A stretch of DNA of 64,000 nucleotides from a virus: IMG/VR virus record IMGVR_UViG_3300027741_000030, positions 1-64,000 of that record, one strand, 5' to 3'. The position numbers were made by a program, and so were the translations under genes. Below the pieces are notes generated by a model. It was not told the DNA's origin. It saw only the letters and a list, made by a program, of their open reading frames with translations, and searched no databases. This document shows positions 22,331-29,537 of this stretch, in pieces; within the stretch, counting starts at the first letter, position 1; every line of letters begins with the position of its first letter.

Positions 22331-22392
22331 ATTTTCAGGGATTTTATATTGACATCGTAAACAAAATAATATACCCTCAGTCTTTTGCGGGC
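22331..22392. repeat. CAGGG-N15-CGTAA composite repeat
   Basis: CAGGG at 22336, CGTAA at 22356, then ACCCTCAG and GCGGGC. It separates the 24.1-22.5 kb operon from the Api92-like operon. Confidence 0.7.
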
Positions 22393-22426
22393 AAAATAAA
22401 AACCCCCCAAGCTATAAGCTGGGGGG
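22391..22426 (-). terminator. Strong intrinsic terminator
   Basis: A stem of six G-C pairs plus AGCT/AGCT with a 3-nt loop, followed on the minus strand by TTTTTATTTT. It ends the operon reading from 24099 to 22551. Confidence 0.88.
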
Positions 22427-22550
22427 TATGAATATGGCTGCTGATTTCCAACGAAAGAAATAAACCGCTTTACTTAGCGCCTGGCCCGCAGACTAGTTAG
22501 ACGCACCATTTCATTTCTATATTAAAACCAGGACCAAGGTCCTACATTAA
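22427..22550. other. Untranslated stretch in the 3' part of an operon
   Basis: Only a 5-codon minus-strand ORF (MKWCV, 22497-22514) is visible. The sequence has a Gly/Cys-rich palindromic look and might be a structured RNA 3' end. No known RNA family recognised. Confidence 0.3.
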
Positions 22551-22919
22551 TTATACCATACTTAGTTGACTGGAATACTTATCCACGAATGCCTCAAGGC
22601 TCGTACTAAATACAACTGTCTGCAGGTCTTCTTCCATTAGAGTAAACGTTTTGTTTTTCCAATCGATAATAGGTACCTTGTGCTCATTGTCTGATAACTC
22701 ATTAACTGTAATGCCCCAACCTGTTTCGCTGGACCACTCATCCCCAATTAAATTAGATATACATATACGTGTTGCATATGCTTCGTCATTCCATCGAGGC
22801 TTTGCTTTAAGAACACAGTCTGCTAAATTCTCTAGCATTCTGTGGCCCGCCCAATGACCGTATAGAAATACAACATTCTCATTGGATTGTCTAAATCCAA
22901 AGTTTGCTCTGTCTCCCAT
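22551..22919 (-). CDS. Conserved phage protein of the MGDRANFGF type
   Basis: A 122-residue protein. The start MGDRANFGFRQ and LYGHWAGHRM (19-28) match a family I know from many phages (MGDRANI ... LYTHWGG), of unknown function. The last gene before the strong terminator. Confidence 0.75.
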   Translation of the reverse strand: MGDRANFGFRQSNENVVFLYGHWAGHRMLENLADCVLKAKPRWNDEAYATRICISNLIGDEWSSETGWGITVNELSDNEHKVPIIDWKNKTFTLMEEDLQTVVFSTSLEAFVDKYSSQLSMV

Positions 22920-22920
22920 T

Positions 22921-23112
22921 TTATTCCGCCTTTGTTAGTTGTTGTTCCTGCTCGTTGTTGAGCAATTGTACCATCTCATGGGCCCAGTCCACAAGTGGCC
23001 CGCCATGGTGAGCTTTATGATGTCCGCAAAAATAAAGAGACATCTCATCTTTCTTTGCTTCCCACATAGCTTGCGCCGCACATTGGTCACACTTAAGCCA
23101 TTCAGACATCAT
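22921..23112 (-). CDS. DUF7455-like zinc protein
   Basis: A 63-residue protein. CDQCAAQAMW (8-17) and LYFCGHH (26-32) match the CDxCxAxA ... FCxHH ribbon of a small actinobacterial family. It supports an actinobacterial association. Confidence 0.65.
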   Translation of the reverse strand: MMSEWLKCDQCAAQAMWEAKKDEMSLYFCGHHKAHHGGPLVDWAHEMVQLLNNEQEQQLTKAE

Positions 23113-23255
23113 AGGTTTCCACCTTCAATCATTTCAGAAAGACGATCAAGGATCCAAGAATCAATGTCAGCGATATCAATCTCTGCTAACTTCTCCATAA
23201 TTTCTTCACGAGCAAACTTATACCCGTCTTGAAAACCATCTTTATAGTCTGACAT
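23109..23255 (-). CDS. 48-residue helical protein, unknown
   Basis: MSDYKDGFQDGY is followed by an acidic helix. It overlaps the zinc gene start by 4 bp. The DGFxDGY start is common in small phage proteins. Confidence 0.55.
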   Translation of the reverse strand: MSDYKDGFQDGYKFAREEIMEKLAEIDIADIDSWILDRLSEMIEGGNL

Positions 23256-23263
23256 TTTATCTC

Positions 23264-23467
23264 CTAGTATCCTGTCGCTTCTTTGTCTGACCAGTATGAT
23301 TCTTTTAAATTATACTTATCACGAATGCGACTTACTTTCTCAATACTACCAGTTCCAATGTTGAAAGTCAATGGTGGCATAAACTCAGGGTCAAGTCCCA
23401 TAATTTGTGCATCCCAATAAGCCATCTCAAGAGATAGCCTATCGGGAGCAGTTAACTCAAAGTACAT
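23264..23467 (-). CDS. Hypothetical 67-residue protein
   Basis: A short alpha/beta protein with AYWDAQIMGLDPEF. Coupled to the upstream gene (1-bp overlap). Resembles small actinophage proteins, without known function. Confidence 0.6.
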   Translation of the reverse strand: MYFELTAPDRLSLEMAYWDAQIMGLDPEFMPPLTFNIGTGSIEKVSRIRDKYNLKESYWSDKEATGY

Positions 23468-24099
23468 TATGCCTCACGCACATTACATACTTCGGTGTCA
23501 TTGATTTCAATGTTACCGTTATTTGAATCGGCATAAAGAGCATCGTAGACTTCTGACTCAAGGTCTAACTCATAATCATTCTCAAGAATGTTATATGTAT
23601 ATGTTCCGCTAACTTCAAGAGTTGCAGTAAACAGAACTTCCTTGATTAGTTCAATGCCAAGCGCTTCGGCAATTGCACGGAGTGTATCTTTATCCTCTGA
23701 ATCTTCATATGCTTCACAGATAATTTCTTTAGCCGCATCAATGTTAGATAATAGAGTAGTTACACGCTTCTGTGATTGACGTCCATTGTGCAAATCCCAT
23801 TCAAGAGATGCGACTTTATCAGTTGCATATTCTGCATCTGAGTAACCACGGATTACTTTGTAGGTAACCAATAAGTTAGCATTGTACGTATCAGGAACTG
23901 TTACTGCAGGTGTTGTTGTCTCTTCCATTTTTTCCTCTTTCGTTTGGTTTGAAGGTGAAATTGTAGCATCTTCCACTGACAAATAGGCAGTGTTTCCACC
24001 GCATTCGCATGTGACATTAATCACATCCCTGGTTGATGTATATTCAATTAATGCATCACATGTATGGCATACATGTGTATATTTATTCCAAGTTGTCAT
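23467..24099 (-). CDS. Zinc-ribbon protein with possible internal start
   Basis: A 210-residue protein. TACAAT (24106-24111) is exactly 6 nt before ATG 24099, so the full form is probably leaderless. Its first 45 residues form a ribbon (CHTC, CECGG). A second in-frame ATG at 23928 (residue 58) follows CGAAAGAGGAAAAA, a strong SD, so a shorter form without the ribbon may also be made. The remainder is acidic, with a long helix and beta segments. Function unknown. Confidence 0.65.
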   Translation of the reverse strand: MTTWNKYTHVCHTCDALIEYTSTRDVINVTCECGGNTAYLSVEDATISPSNQTKEEKMEETTTPAVTVPDTYNANLLVTYKVIRGYSDAEYATDKVASLEWDLHNGRQSQKRVTTLLSNIDAAKEIICEAYEDSEDKDTLRAIAEALGIELIKEVLFTATLEVSGTYTYNILENDYELDLESEVYDALYADSNNGNIEINDTEVCNVREA

Positions 24100-24105
24100 G
24101 CGAGT

Positions 24106-24127
24106 ATTGTACACTAGGCCACTGACA
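24106..24127 (-). promoter_or_regulatory. TGTCAG-N10-TACAAT promoter
   Basis: Minus strand AAATGTCAG, 10 nt, TACAAT. Here the -10 is 6 nt from the ATG, so both promoter styles meet. Confidence 0.8.
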
Positions 24128-24139
24128 TTTACAAGGATA

Positions 24140-24197
24140 TTCCAGGGATTTTTTTTGTGATTCGTAACACAAAAAATTTGCCTTTGCCTGTGCGGGC
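24140..24197. repeat. CAGGG-N15-CGTAA composite repeat with palindrome
   Basis: CAGGG at 24143 and CGTAA at 24163, ending with CCTGTGCGGGC. A weak palindrome TGTGA-N6-ACACA (24156-24171) overlaps the spacer. Confidence 0.65.
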
Positions 24198-24203
24198 ATT
24201 TTG

Positions 24204-24277
24204 CGACCCATATCGGACTTGAACCGACGGCCTCTACCGTGACAGGGTAGCGCTCTAACCAACTGAGCTAATGGATC
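24204..24277 (-). tRNA. tRNA-Asp(GTC)
   Basis: Acceptor GATCCAT/ATGGGTC with discriminator G, D arm AGCTCAGTTGGTTAGAGC, anticodon stem CTACC/GGTAG around CTGTCAC (anticodon GTC), and T loop GTTCAAGTC. CCA is not encoded. Confidence 0.92.
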
Positions 24278-24324
24278 AAGAAAAAATGTGAGCAGTTTTA
24301 AATCTTGCTCAGGATTTTTTTTAA

Positions 24325-25329
24325 TTAAAACGCAGAAACTAATTTCTTAATTTTATTTTTTTCTGCGGTAAGAACTGGGTCAAACCCTGATGCACCAGCC
24401 ATAAGAGTTTCGCCATTGCCACGTCCTGAACGATAATAATCTAAACGCTCAGTTAGTGCATTGAACGCACCCCACTTTGTGCCTTTGATATTAGCGTTAG
24501 TTGGTGAATTATGATAAAGGTCATCAAGAAGAACGACTTTGTTTTCCCACTTCTTGATTGCGCCCTTAGCATCTTTTTCAGGCTTAGGATAGATTGTCTG
24601 AATCAACTTAGAGAATTCAGCATCGGTGATTGATTGAGAATAAAGGGCTTGAGCCTCTTTTTCAAATTCATCAAAGTATCCGAGAGCAAGACCGAGAGTC
24701 TCACGAGCAACAGCGATGCGACCTTCAACAGATTGGGTGTGACGAATTTTGAAAGATTGCTTTGCATTACGCATTGCAAGATTCAATGTGTTTTGGCAAA
24801 CTACACGAACAGGTGTGACGGCTGCTTGAACAGCAACAGAACCATCGTGTGATGTCCAGACAATGAGATAAAGTTTTGTCTCATCGTTAGCGCCTTGTGG
24901 GTCTAATACCATTGTGCGGGGAATATCGACAGTGCCGAAAACAACTTTACCCTTTTTCAATGAGCCAGCAGATTCCCAACGGCAATCAGCATTAGCATCG
25001 TGAATTGCATCAGCGAATGCAAATAATTCTTCATTCTGCACAGGCTTGTAACGCTTGCCGACAGTTGCGAGAACATCTACGCCCTTATTAAATGGGTTAT
25101 CACGAATGACAAGAGATGCGGTAGAAACATCATTCCAAGATTCTGGAATGTGCTCAGTGATTGGAGATAAACGAACATTCCAATTTGCTAACTTTGCCTC
25201 TTCAAGCATTGTAGCGGTTGTAACTTCCTCATCTTGTGTAAAGATTCGGTTAGCGAGATTGTGCCAAGCAGGAGCGCCACGAAGCGCAAATGCAACTTCG
25301 CCATTTTCCATTTCTAGATTATGAGCCAT
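24325..25329 (-). CDS. DUF932 / TIGR03299-type phage-plasmid protein
   Basis: A 334-residue protein. GAPAWHNL (19-26), the central VCQNTLNLA motif and the C-terminal TKWGAFNALTERLDYYR are hallmarks of the phage/plasmid-like TIGR03299 family, widespread on actinophages. The role is unproven. ATG 25329 follows CGAAAGGAAATAAAA and is preferred to an earlier start inside the promoter leader. It has its own TGTCAG promoter. Confidence 0.88.
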   Translation of the reverse strand: MAHNLEMENGEVAFALRGAPAWHNLANRIFTQDEEVTTATMLEEAKLANWNVRLSPITEHIPESWNDVSTASLVIRDNPFNKGVDVLATVGKRYKPVQNEELFAFADAIHDANADCRWESAGSLKKGKVVFGTVDIPRTMVLDPQGANDETKLYLIVWTSHDGSVAVQAAVTPVRVVCQNTLNLAMRNAKQSFKIRHTQSVEGRIAVARETLGLALGYFDEFEKEAQALYSQSITDAEFSKLIQTIYPKPEKDAKGAIKKWENKVVLLDDLYHNSPTNANIKGTKWGAFNALTERLDYYRSGRGNGETLMAGASGFDPVLTAEKNKIKKLVSAF

Positions 25330-25360
25330 TTTTATTTCCTTTCGTTTGATTGTTGATGCA

Positions 25361-25382
25361 AGTATAACAGGTGGCACTGACA
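25361..25382 (-). promoter_or_regulatory. TGTCAG-N10-TATACT promoter
   Basis: Minus strand AATGTCAG, 10 nt, TATACT, ahead of the DUF932 gene. Confidence 0.8.
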
Positions 25383-25420
25383 TTGTCTAGATTAGTTAGT
25401 CATTTGTCCGAATTGATCCG

Positions 25421-25436
25421 TGTGATTAATTTCACA
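25421..25436. promoter_or_regulatory. Exact TGTGA-N6-TCACA palindrome
   Basis: TGTGATTAATTTCACA, identical to the core CRP-type consensus, 38 nt upstream of the DUF932 TGTCAG box and 7 nt from the repeat CAGGG. Confidence 0.75.
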
Positions 25437-25498
25437 AAATTTTCAGGGTTTTCCACAACTGTGCGTAAACCTGTGGATAACCCCATACCTGTGCGGGC
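25437..25498. repeat. CAGGG-N15-CGTAA composite repeat with DnaA box
   Basis: CAGGG 25444, CGTAA 25464, TGTGGATAA 25472-25480, then GTGCGGG-CTT-CCCGCAC, a 7-bp hairpin. Confidence 0.75.
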
Positions 25499-25555
25499 TT
25501 CCCGCACCATCAACTGGAGCTAGCAGCGCTAACCCCAGTTGATCGATGTGGTTGT

Positions 25556-25777
25556 TTATGAATTTATTTTTGCAACAGTGTCTTCATTTAAAAACATTGC
25601 TGTTGTTTTCTTTTTCTTTTGCATGTCAAATACGTAAGCATTTACTTTTCCGCTAAAACGGCGGATGTTAGAGAACACCAACTCTGTTAAGTGCTCTTTA
25701 TCTACACCTTGCTCTGAATAAATAGTTACATCATTTGCTTTGTTTGCGTCATAGATTTCAACTCTAAAGCGAGCCAT
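25556..25777 (-). CDS. Hypothetical 73-residue protein
   Basis: Beta-rich start (MARFRVEIYDANKAND) and a poly-Lys stretch in the middle. An AAAGG site precedes the ATG. No family recognised. Confidence 0.6.
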   Translation of the reverse strand: MARFRVEIYDANKANDVTIYSEQGVDKEHLTELVFSNIRRFSGKVNAYVFDMQKKKKTTAMFLNEDTVAKINS

Positions 25778-25845
25778 TGTATTACCTTTGTTAGTAGTTT
25801 CCCGAAGAAGAGCAGTTTGGCGACATACTCAGGTCGTTTATTTAT

Positions 25846-26262
25846 TTAGAGATACTTAGCAATTTGCTTCATTGTAGAAGCATTTACTGTTTCCTCATCT
25901 GTCATCTTGAGAATTGTGAGAGCATTTGTGATGTCCTCTTTCATTTCACGATAACTGTGCTGATGAATTGTCTCAAAATCTTTTTGAGGTTCAGCAGGAA
26001 AGTTTCCTTCCTTTGTGATGATGTCAAAATCAACATTGAGAGTGTTGTTCCAAGAACGATAGTTTGTGCGAAGGTTCTCAGCCTTTGAGAAGTTGGCAAT
26101 AGCCCACTTACCGATTTCCTTGCGCCACGCTTCTACCGCTTTGGTGTGCTTTGCTTCTTTTGCTTCTTGTGTTGCGTAATTAGTTTCTAACTCAGCAAGG
26201 CGAGCCTCTAGTGCCTTGATTACTTTTGGTGTTGCCACCTTTACTGTTATTGCTCTACTCAT
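25846..26262 (-). CDS. Hypothetical coiled-coil protein, 138 residues
   Basis: Residues 14-55 form a charged coiled coil; the rest is mixed helix. It starts after CGAAAGGAAACAA. The first gene of its operon. No family recognised. Confidence 0.65.
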   Translation of the reverse strand: MSRAITVKVATPKVIKALEARLAELETNYATQEAKEAKHTKAVEAWRKEIGKWAIANFSKAENLRTNYRSWNNTLNVDFDIITKEGNFPAEPQKDFETIHQHSYREMKEDITNALTILKMTDEETVNASTMKQIAKYL

Positions 26263-26293
26263 TTGTTTCCTTTCGTTGGTTGGTTGTTAGAGT

Positions 26294-26315
26294 ATTGTAT
26301 CAGACGGGTCTGACA
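26294..26315 (-). promoter_or_regulatory. TGTCAG-N10-TACAAT promoter
   Basis: Minus strand AAATGTCAG, 10 nt, TACAAT. No palindrome is seen upstream. Confidence 0.75.
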
Positions 26316-26394
26316 TTTCCCCGAAGGGAGAGAGTTTTTACTTACGACATTGGGCTAGAACACTCTCTGAAACTGCCCCTGTTTCGCTAGTTGA

Positions 26395-26571
26395 TTAGAC
26401 TAGGCTTGCGTTGCTAACTGTTGTCCAACGAGTTTCCTTTGTTGGCATTTCTAGCAACACTCTCACCGAGCCAGATGAGTTAGGAATAATCTCTTTGATT
26501 ACTCCTGTCTTTTTTGACTTTAAGGTTGTGAATAAATCGCCAACCTTGTATGTGTATCCATTTACTGTCAT
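26395..26571 (-). CDS. Small beta-barrel-like protein, unknown
   Basis: A 58-residue protein. The pattern YKVGDLFTTLKSKKTGVIKEI resembles SH3-like or KOW-type barrels. ATG 26571 follows AGAAAGGAAGCAAA. Confidence 0.6.
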   Translation of the reverse strand: MTVNGYTYKVGDLFTTLKSKKTGVIKEIIPNSSGSVRVLLEMPTKETRWTTVSNASLV

Positions 26572-26597
26572 TTTGCTTCCTTTCTGTTTAGGGTTGT

Positions 26598-26619
26598 AGT
26601 ATAGCATTGGGGTCTGACA
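26598..26619 (-). promoter_or_regulatory. TGTCAG-N10-TATACT promoter
   Basis: Minus strand AATGTCAG, 10 nt, TATACT, ahead of the 26571 gene. Confidence 0.78.
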
Positions 26620-26657
26620 TTAGTCTAGCCCTATCTCATTATTTGAGAAAGTTATTG

Positions 26658-26673
26658 TGTGACCTTAGTCACT
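26658..26673. promoter_or_regulatory. TGTGA-N6-TCACT palindrome
   Basis: GTGACCTTAGTCAC core, one base off the full consensus at its outer edge. It overlaps the last codons of the upstream gene and lies 38 nt from the TGTCAG box. Confidence 0.6.
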
Positions 26674-26931
26674 TTCAGGTAGCCAAGCGTCTAAGTGGTG
26701 AGCATCAACTATTGCAGACGCAGGGCAGGAAGTCTGTCCTCGCCAAGTGATACCTTCAGGTAAATTGATCTCACGGCTGTATTCCTCATCATAGAACGCA
26801 TCAATAGCATCTATGCAAGGTTGCACCATTGATACGGGAACGGGTGGGTAATGATTACCTTGTAAGTGATAAGCAAGTCCTGCCTCTAGTGATAGTTCAT
26901 CTGCAAGTCCTAGTGCTGTTGTGTATCCCAT
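26665..26931 (-). CDS. Hypothetical 88-residue protein
   Basis: Acidic; MGYTTALGLADELSLEAGLA is followed by a Pro-rich loop. The start overlaps the upstream stop (TAATG). No function recognised. Confidence 0.6.
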   Translation of the reverse strand: MGYTTALGLADELSLEAGLAYHLQGNHYPPVPVSMVQPCIDAIDAFYDEEYSREINLPEGITWRGQTSCPASAIVDAHHLDAWLPESD

Positions 26932-27137
26932 TATGCCACCACCTTTAGAATTGCGTATGAACCGCCTGCATTAATTTCATCTATTGCAGGCTGAATTGCT
27001 GGTACGATTAATTCTTTTAGCATTCCTTCTAGCATAGCAATTTGCTCTTTTGCTTCTAGTGCAAGAAAACGCTGTGAGATTGGATGTGTTTCGTCAAACT
27101 CTGTTACGAATTTGAGAGAGTGTTCGACTTTGGTCAT
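26931..27137 (-). CDS. Hypothetical 68-residue helical protein
   Basis: The operon leader. Helical middle (about 21-60), no motif. An AAAGGT site precedes the ATG. Confidence 0.6.
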   Translation of the reverse strand: MTKVEHSLKFVTEFDETHPISQRFLALEAKEQIAMLEGMLKELIVPAIQPAIDEINAGGSYAILKVVA

Positions 27138-27166
27138 TTGTTACCTTTCGTTGTTGGAATAAGAGT

Positions 27167-27188
27167 ATTGTACCGCAGGCTACTGACA
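27167..27188 (-). promoter_or_regulatory. TGTCAG-N10-TACAAT promoter
   Basis: Minus strand AATGTCAG, 10 nt, TACAAT, ahead of the 27137 gene. Confidence 0.8.
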
Positions 27189-27221
27189 TTACCTAATCTA
27201 TTATCGGCGTGTCGCAGCTTT

Positions 27222-27237
27222 TGTGAGATTAATCACA
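27222..27237. promoter_or_regulatory. Exact TGTGA-N6-TCACA palindrome
   Basis: TGTGAGATTAATCACA, 33 nt upstream of the TGTCAG box and 6 nt from the repeat CAGGG. Confidence 0.75.
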
Positions 27238-27298
27238 AAATTCCAGGGGTTGTGGATAAGTATCGTAAGCCTGTGGATAAACCCTCACCTATGCGGGC
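27238..27298. repeat. CAGGG-N15-CGTAA composite repeat with two DnaA boxes
   Basis: CAGGG 27244, CGTAA 27264, TGTGGATAA at 27251-27259 and 27272-27280, ending CCTATGCGGGC. Confidence 0.75.
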
Positions 27299-27316
27299 GA
27301 GCTGCATATTTATGCG

Positions 27317-27448
27317 TTACTCTGCATTTTTATTTTTATGTTTGATCTTGCGATTATATTTTTTTTTATTGCGAACAGGTTGCGCCGCATTACTGCGACG
27401 CAATTCCTGAATGCGTTTAACTTTATCTTGAAGAGAAGTTAGGAACAT
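27317..27448 (-). CDS. 43-residue highly basic peptide
   Basis: Lys/Arg/Asn-rich C-terminus (KKKYNRKIKHKNKN). It overlaps the upstream gene by 26 bp. Possibly nucleic-acid binding. Confidence 0.5.
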   Translation of the reverse strand: MFLTSLQDKVKRIQELRRSNAAQPVRNKKKYNRKIKHKNKNAE

Positions 27449-27614
27449 GATATCCACTCGCTTCATGAAATTTATTTACATCAAAGTTAGGATTTTCATT
27501 TGCAAACATAACCGCAAAATCATTTACTGTTTTAGAAAAAACAGCGGGATGAATTTTATCGCTCATGAATTTAAGAATTTCTGCAGTTGCTTCAAAGTGC
27601 TTTCGTGTCATCAT
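27423..27614 (-). CDS. Hypothetical 63-residue protein
   Basis: Helical, His/Asn-rich; overlaps both neighbours. No motif. Confidence 0.55.
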   Translation of the reverse strand: MMTRKHFEATAEILKFMSDKIHPAVFSKTVNDFAVMFANENPNFDVNKFHEASGYHVPNFSSR

Positions 27615-27811
27615 TTTGCGGATACCAATCCAATTCTATTAAAGTTTTTAGTATACATTTTGCCAGTTGGCATTTCTAAATTATAAGTTGCTAATTCTTT
27701 AGCGAACCCAACATCATAACATTTTGCAAATGCTTCAAATGCTTGCAAAGCATCTGCAAATTGGTGAGTAAATTCTAAATTTCCGTCATAGTAAGTAAAT
27801 AGTTTATACAT
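27611..27811 (-). CDS. Hypothetical 66-residue protein
   Basis: ATG 27811 follows GGAAAGAGGTTGCTA. Aromatic start MYKLFTYYDGN, then an Ala/Phe helix. It overlaps the upstream gene by 8 bp. Confidence 0.58.
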   Translation of the reverse strand: MYKLFTYYDGNLEFTHQFADALQAFEAFAKCYDVGFAKELATYNLEMPTGKMYTKNFNRIGLVSAK

Positions 27812-27950
27812 TAGCAACCTCTTTCCATTCGAAACAATAAGAGTCAGAAACAAAAGGATTTTTCTTTACAACCTCATCAAATAAAGATAACGCTTGATTT
27901 TCGTCCTCTGCGTCTATGTCTAGCCAAACGCCAAATGTGTATTTATTCAT
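27804..27950 (-). CDS. 48-residue acidic protein
   Basis: MNKYTFGVWLDIDAEDENQA, similar in style to the 47-residue protein at 1352 (MNKYRIKLDVEV); the two may belong to one small family. Start-stop coupled. Confidence 0.55.
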   Translation of the reverse strand: MNKYTFGVWLDIDAEDENQALSLFDEVVKKNPFVSDSYCFEWKEVANV

Positions 27951-28108
27951 TAGTCATTTTCTCCATTCAAAAATAGTGAGCCGTCATTTACACAATCGCA
28001 AGGCTCTACATCATAATTTCTTTCGTCTCCGAAAAAAACAAATCCTGCGCCACCGCATTCATCGCAATTCGCTGCGATTATTTCTATGTATTCTTTTATT
28101 TTGCTCAT
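27950..28108 (-). CDS. 52-residue zinc-finger peptide
   Basis: CDECGGAG (15-22) and CDC (38-40) form a DnaJ-like or rubredoxin-like Cys set. TAATG-coupled to the next gene. Confidence 0.58.
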   Translation of the reverse strand: MSKIKEYIEIIAANCDECGGAGFVFFGDERNYDVEPCDCVNDGSLFLNGEND

Positions 28109-28110
28109 TA

Positions 28111-28326
28111 TTATTCACCAACCTTTACTGCGATTGTGCGATAAGTTCTGCGACCCCAAGTGTTAGAGCCACTATTAGGCGCAACCTCGACAAGATAGGT
28201 ATCGCAACCCTCATACCAAATTGGCTGAGGGTGTTTTTCCGCTGAAATAATTTCACCGATTAGAGTAGATGAGCGATAGGTTTTTCCTACAAGTAGGTTT
28301 TCGATTGTGTAGATGTTTGCTGACAT
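28111..28326 (-). CDS. Hypothetical 71-residue beta-rich protein
   Basis: ATG 28326 follows CGAAAGGCGGACAAA. Segments NLLVGKTYRS and YLVEVAPNSG suggest a small barrel. It heads an operon of six small genes. Confidence 0.62.
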   Translation of the reverse strand: MSANIYTIENLLVGKTYRSSTLIGEIISAEKHPQPIWYEGCDTYLVEVAPNSGSNTWGRRTYRTIAVKVGE

Positions 28327-28357
28327 TTTGTCCGCCTTTCGTTGTTGATATACGGAT

Positions 28358-28379
28358 ATTATAGCGGATAGGACTGACA
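28358..28379 (-). promoter_or_regulatory. TGTCAG-N10-TATAAT promoter
   Basis: Minus strand TTTGTCAG, 10 nt, TATAAT, ahead of the 28326 operon. Confidence 0.78.
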
Positions 28380-28427
28380 AAGTGTTAATTTTGCAAGGGT
28401 TTGTCTCAATATGTGGAGCGTGGGCTA

Positions 28428-28443
28428 TGTGATAAACATCACA
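28428..28443. promoter_or_regulatory. Exact TGTGA-N6-TCACA palindrome
   Basis: TGTGATAAACATCACA, 48 nt upstream of the TGTCAG box. Confidence 0.72.
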
Positions 28444-28479
28444 TAAAAATGTCCGATTTGTCTGTCAAACCGACACGCC

Positions 28480-28544
28480 GTAAATTTTCAGGGTTTTTAT
28501 AACAGTTCCGTAACGACACGCCCGACCCCGTGCCTATGCGGGCC
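28480..28544. repeat. CAGGG-N15-CGTAA composite repeat
   Basis: CAGGG 28489 and CGTAA 28509, ending CCTATGCGGGC. The palindrome GCTTGACATTGTCAAGC and repeated GACACGCC follow, a likely transcript end for the upstream operon. Confidence 0.7.
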
Positions 28545-28573
28545 AGCTTGACATTGTCAAGCCGACACGCCGT

Positions 28574-28672
28574 TTATTCTTTGTTATCTTGCTCACATAC
28601 GCATCTAGTGTAAGCACCCGCATTAAGACGATCACATTTAGGGCAGGTATAAAATCCGCTAGGGTTAGCCAT
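28574..28672 (-). CDS. 32-residue zinc-finger peptide
   Basis: CPKCDRLNAGAYTRCVC, a compact four-Cys ribbon. Last gene in a chain of start-stop coupled microgenes. Confidence 0.58.
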   Translation of the reverse strand: MANPSGFYTCPKCDRLNAGAYTRCVCEQDNKE

Positions 28673-28782
28673 TAGTTTAACCCGTTTTCTTTTATGTCTT
28701 TGATTACGGCAATTAGTAGCGGGATAGTTAAGCCCGCTAGTAGTAATTGGACGGCGGTAGTTAGTAGGCGATTAGTAGTCAT
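28672..28782 (-). CDS. 36-residue single-pass membrane peptide
   Basis: A hydrophobic helix (about 10-27) with a charged tail, TAATG-coupled at both ends. Confidence 0.52.
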   Translation of the reverse strand: MTTNRLLTTAVQLLLAGLTIPLLIAVIKDIKENGLN

Positions 28783-28919
28783 TACTTATTCTTCTTTCTC
28801 TTATAAATCTTATAGGCGATTACCACTAGGGCGGTTAGTGTTATTAGTTTCCAATCTAGTGCGACATAGAACCAATCGCTATCTAGACATATACCATAGT
28901 CATTTATTTCTAATGTCAT
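28782..28919 (-). CDS. 45-residue single-pass membrane peptide
   Basis: A hydrophobic helix (24-37) followed by a basic KIYKRKKNK end, so the C-terminus should face the cytoplasm. TAATG-coupled. Confidence 0.55.
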   Translation of the reverse strand: MTLEINDYGICLDSDWFYVALDWKLITLTALVVIAYKIYKRKKNK

Positions 28920-29068
28920 TACATCTCAACCTTTCGCATATGTGCTACAACATTTTTAGAAACCTTTTGTAGGTCTGCTACGACCTTATTCATTTCATCG
29001 GCGCTAGTTGCCTTAAAGTCAACGCCTAGTAGTTGTGCGCCGTCCCATATTGAGTAAGTGATAGTCAT
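28919..29068 (-). CDS. Hypothetical 49-residue protein
   Basis: MTITYSIWDGAQLLGVDF is followed by a helix. Abuts the upstream stop. No motif. Confidence 0.55.
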   Translation of the reverse strand: MTITYSIWDGAQLLGVDFKATSADEMNKVVADLQKVSKNVVAHMRKVEM

Positions 29069-29191
29069 TTATAGTGCTCCTTCTTGTAGTAGTGCTATCT
29101 CGATGTCTAGTTGTATTGTATCGGGTAGGTCTGACAAATCAACCCAACCCGCTCCTTCGTTATCCATTATGAACGCTTTTACATATCCCAT
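29069..29191 (-). CDS. Hypothetical 40-residue acidic protein
   Basis: Overlaps the stop of the 29373 gene (TAATG). Its coding sequence contains a chance-looking TGTCAG-N10-TACAAT at 29115-29136. Confidence 0.52.
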   Translation of the reverse strand: MGYVKAFIMDNEGAGWVDLSDLPDTIQLDIEIALLQEGAL

Positions 29192-29373
29192 TACGCTACC
29201 TCTGACATCTCTGCTAGTAGTGCGTCTACTTGCTCATCTGTTAGTTCATCTTCTAATTCTTCATCTTCTACATCTACCTCTTCATCTAGGTAAGCGTATT
29301 GGTCGGCTACATCTTCCTGAATAGTGTCCCACTTAGAGAGGCTATTAGTGCGTGTGTTGTATGCGTATGACAT
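29191..29373 (-). CDS. Hypothetical 60-residue acidic protein
   Basis: A strongly acidic middle (DEEVDVEDEELEDEL). It heads the microgene chain with a CGAAAG-containing leader. It could mimic DNA charge (inference). Confidence 0.58.
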   Translation of the reverse strand: MSYAYNTRTNSLSKWDTIQEDVADQYAYLDEEVDVEDEELEDELTDEQVDALLAEMSEVA

Positions 29374-29487
29374 TTATTTCTTCTTTCGTTAGTTGGTTAT
29401 TTGGTTGAGAGCGATTATTTGCTAGGCTCACCTTTCGGATTATTTGCTAGGCTCACGCTCTAATTCTTTATTTATTTGTATGTCGTA

Positions 29488-29509
29488 AGACTATCACGAC
29501 CTACTGACA
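29488..29509 (-). promoter_or_regulatory. TGTCAG-N10-TAGTCT promoter
   Basis: Minus strand AAATGTCAG, 10 nt, TAGTCT. The leader to ATG 29373 is about 110 nt and contains two direct copies of GATTATTTGCTAGGCTCAC-like sequence (about 29414-29456). Confidence 0.65.
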
Positions 29510-29537
29510 TTTAGCCTAATTTAGGGCTAGTGTCGTG

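Noticed and set aside
29115-29136. TGTCAG-N10-TACAAT match
   Set aside because: It falls within coding sequence in the middle of a coupled operon; probably chance.
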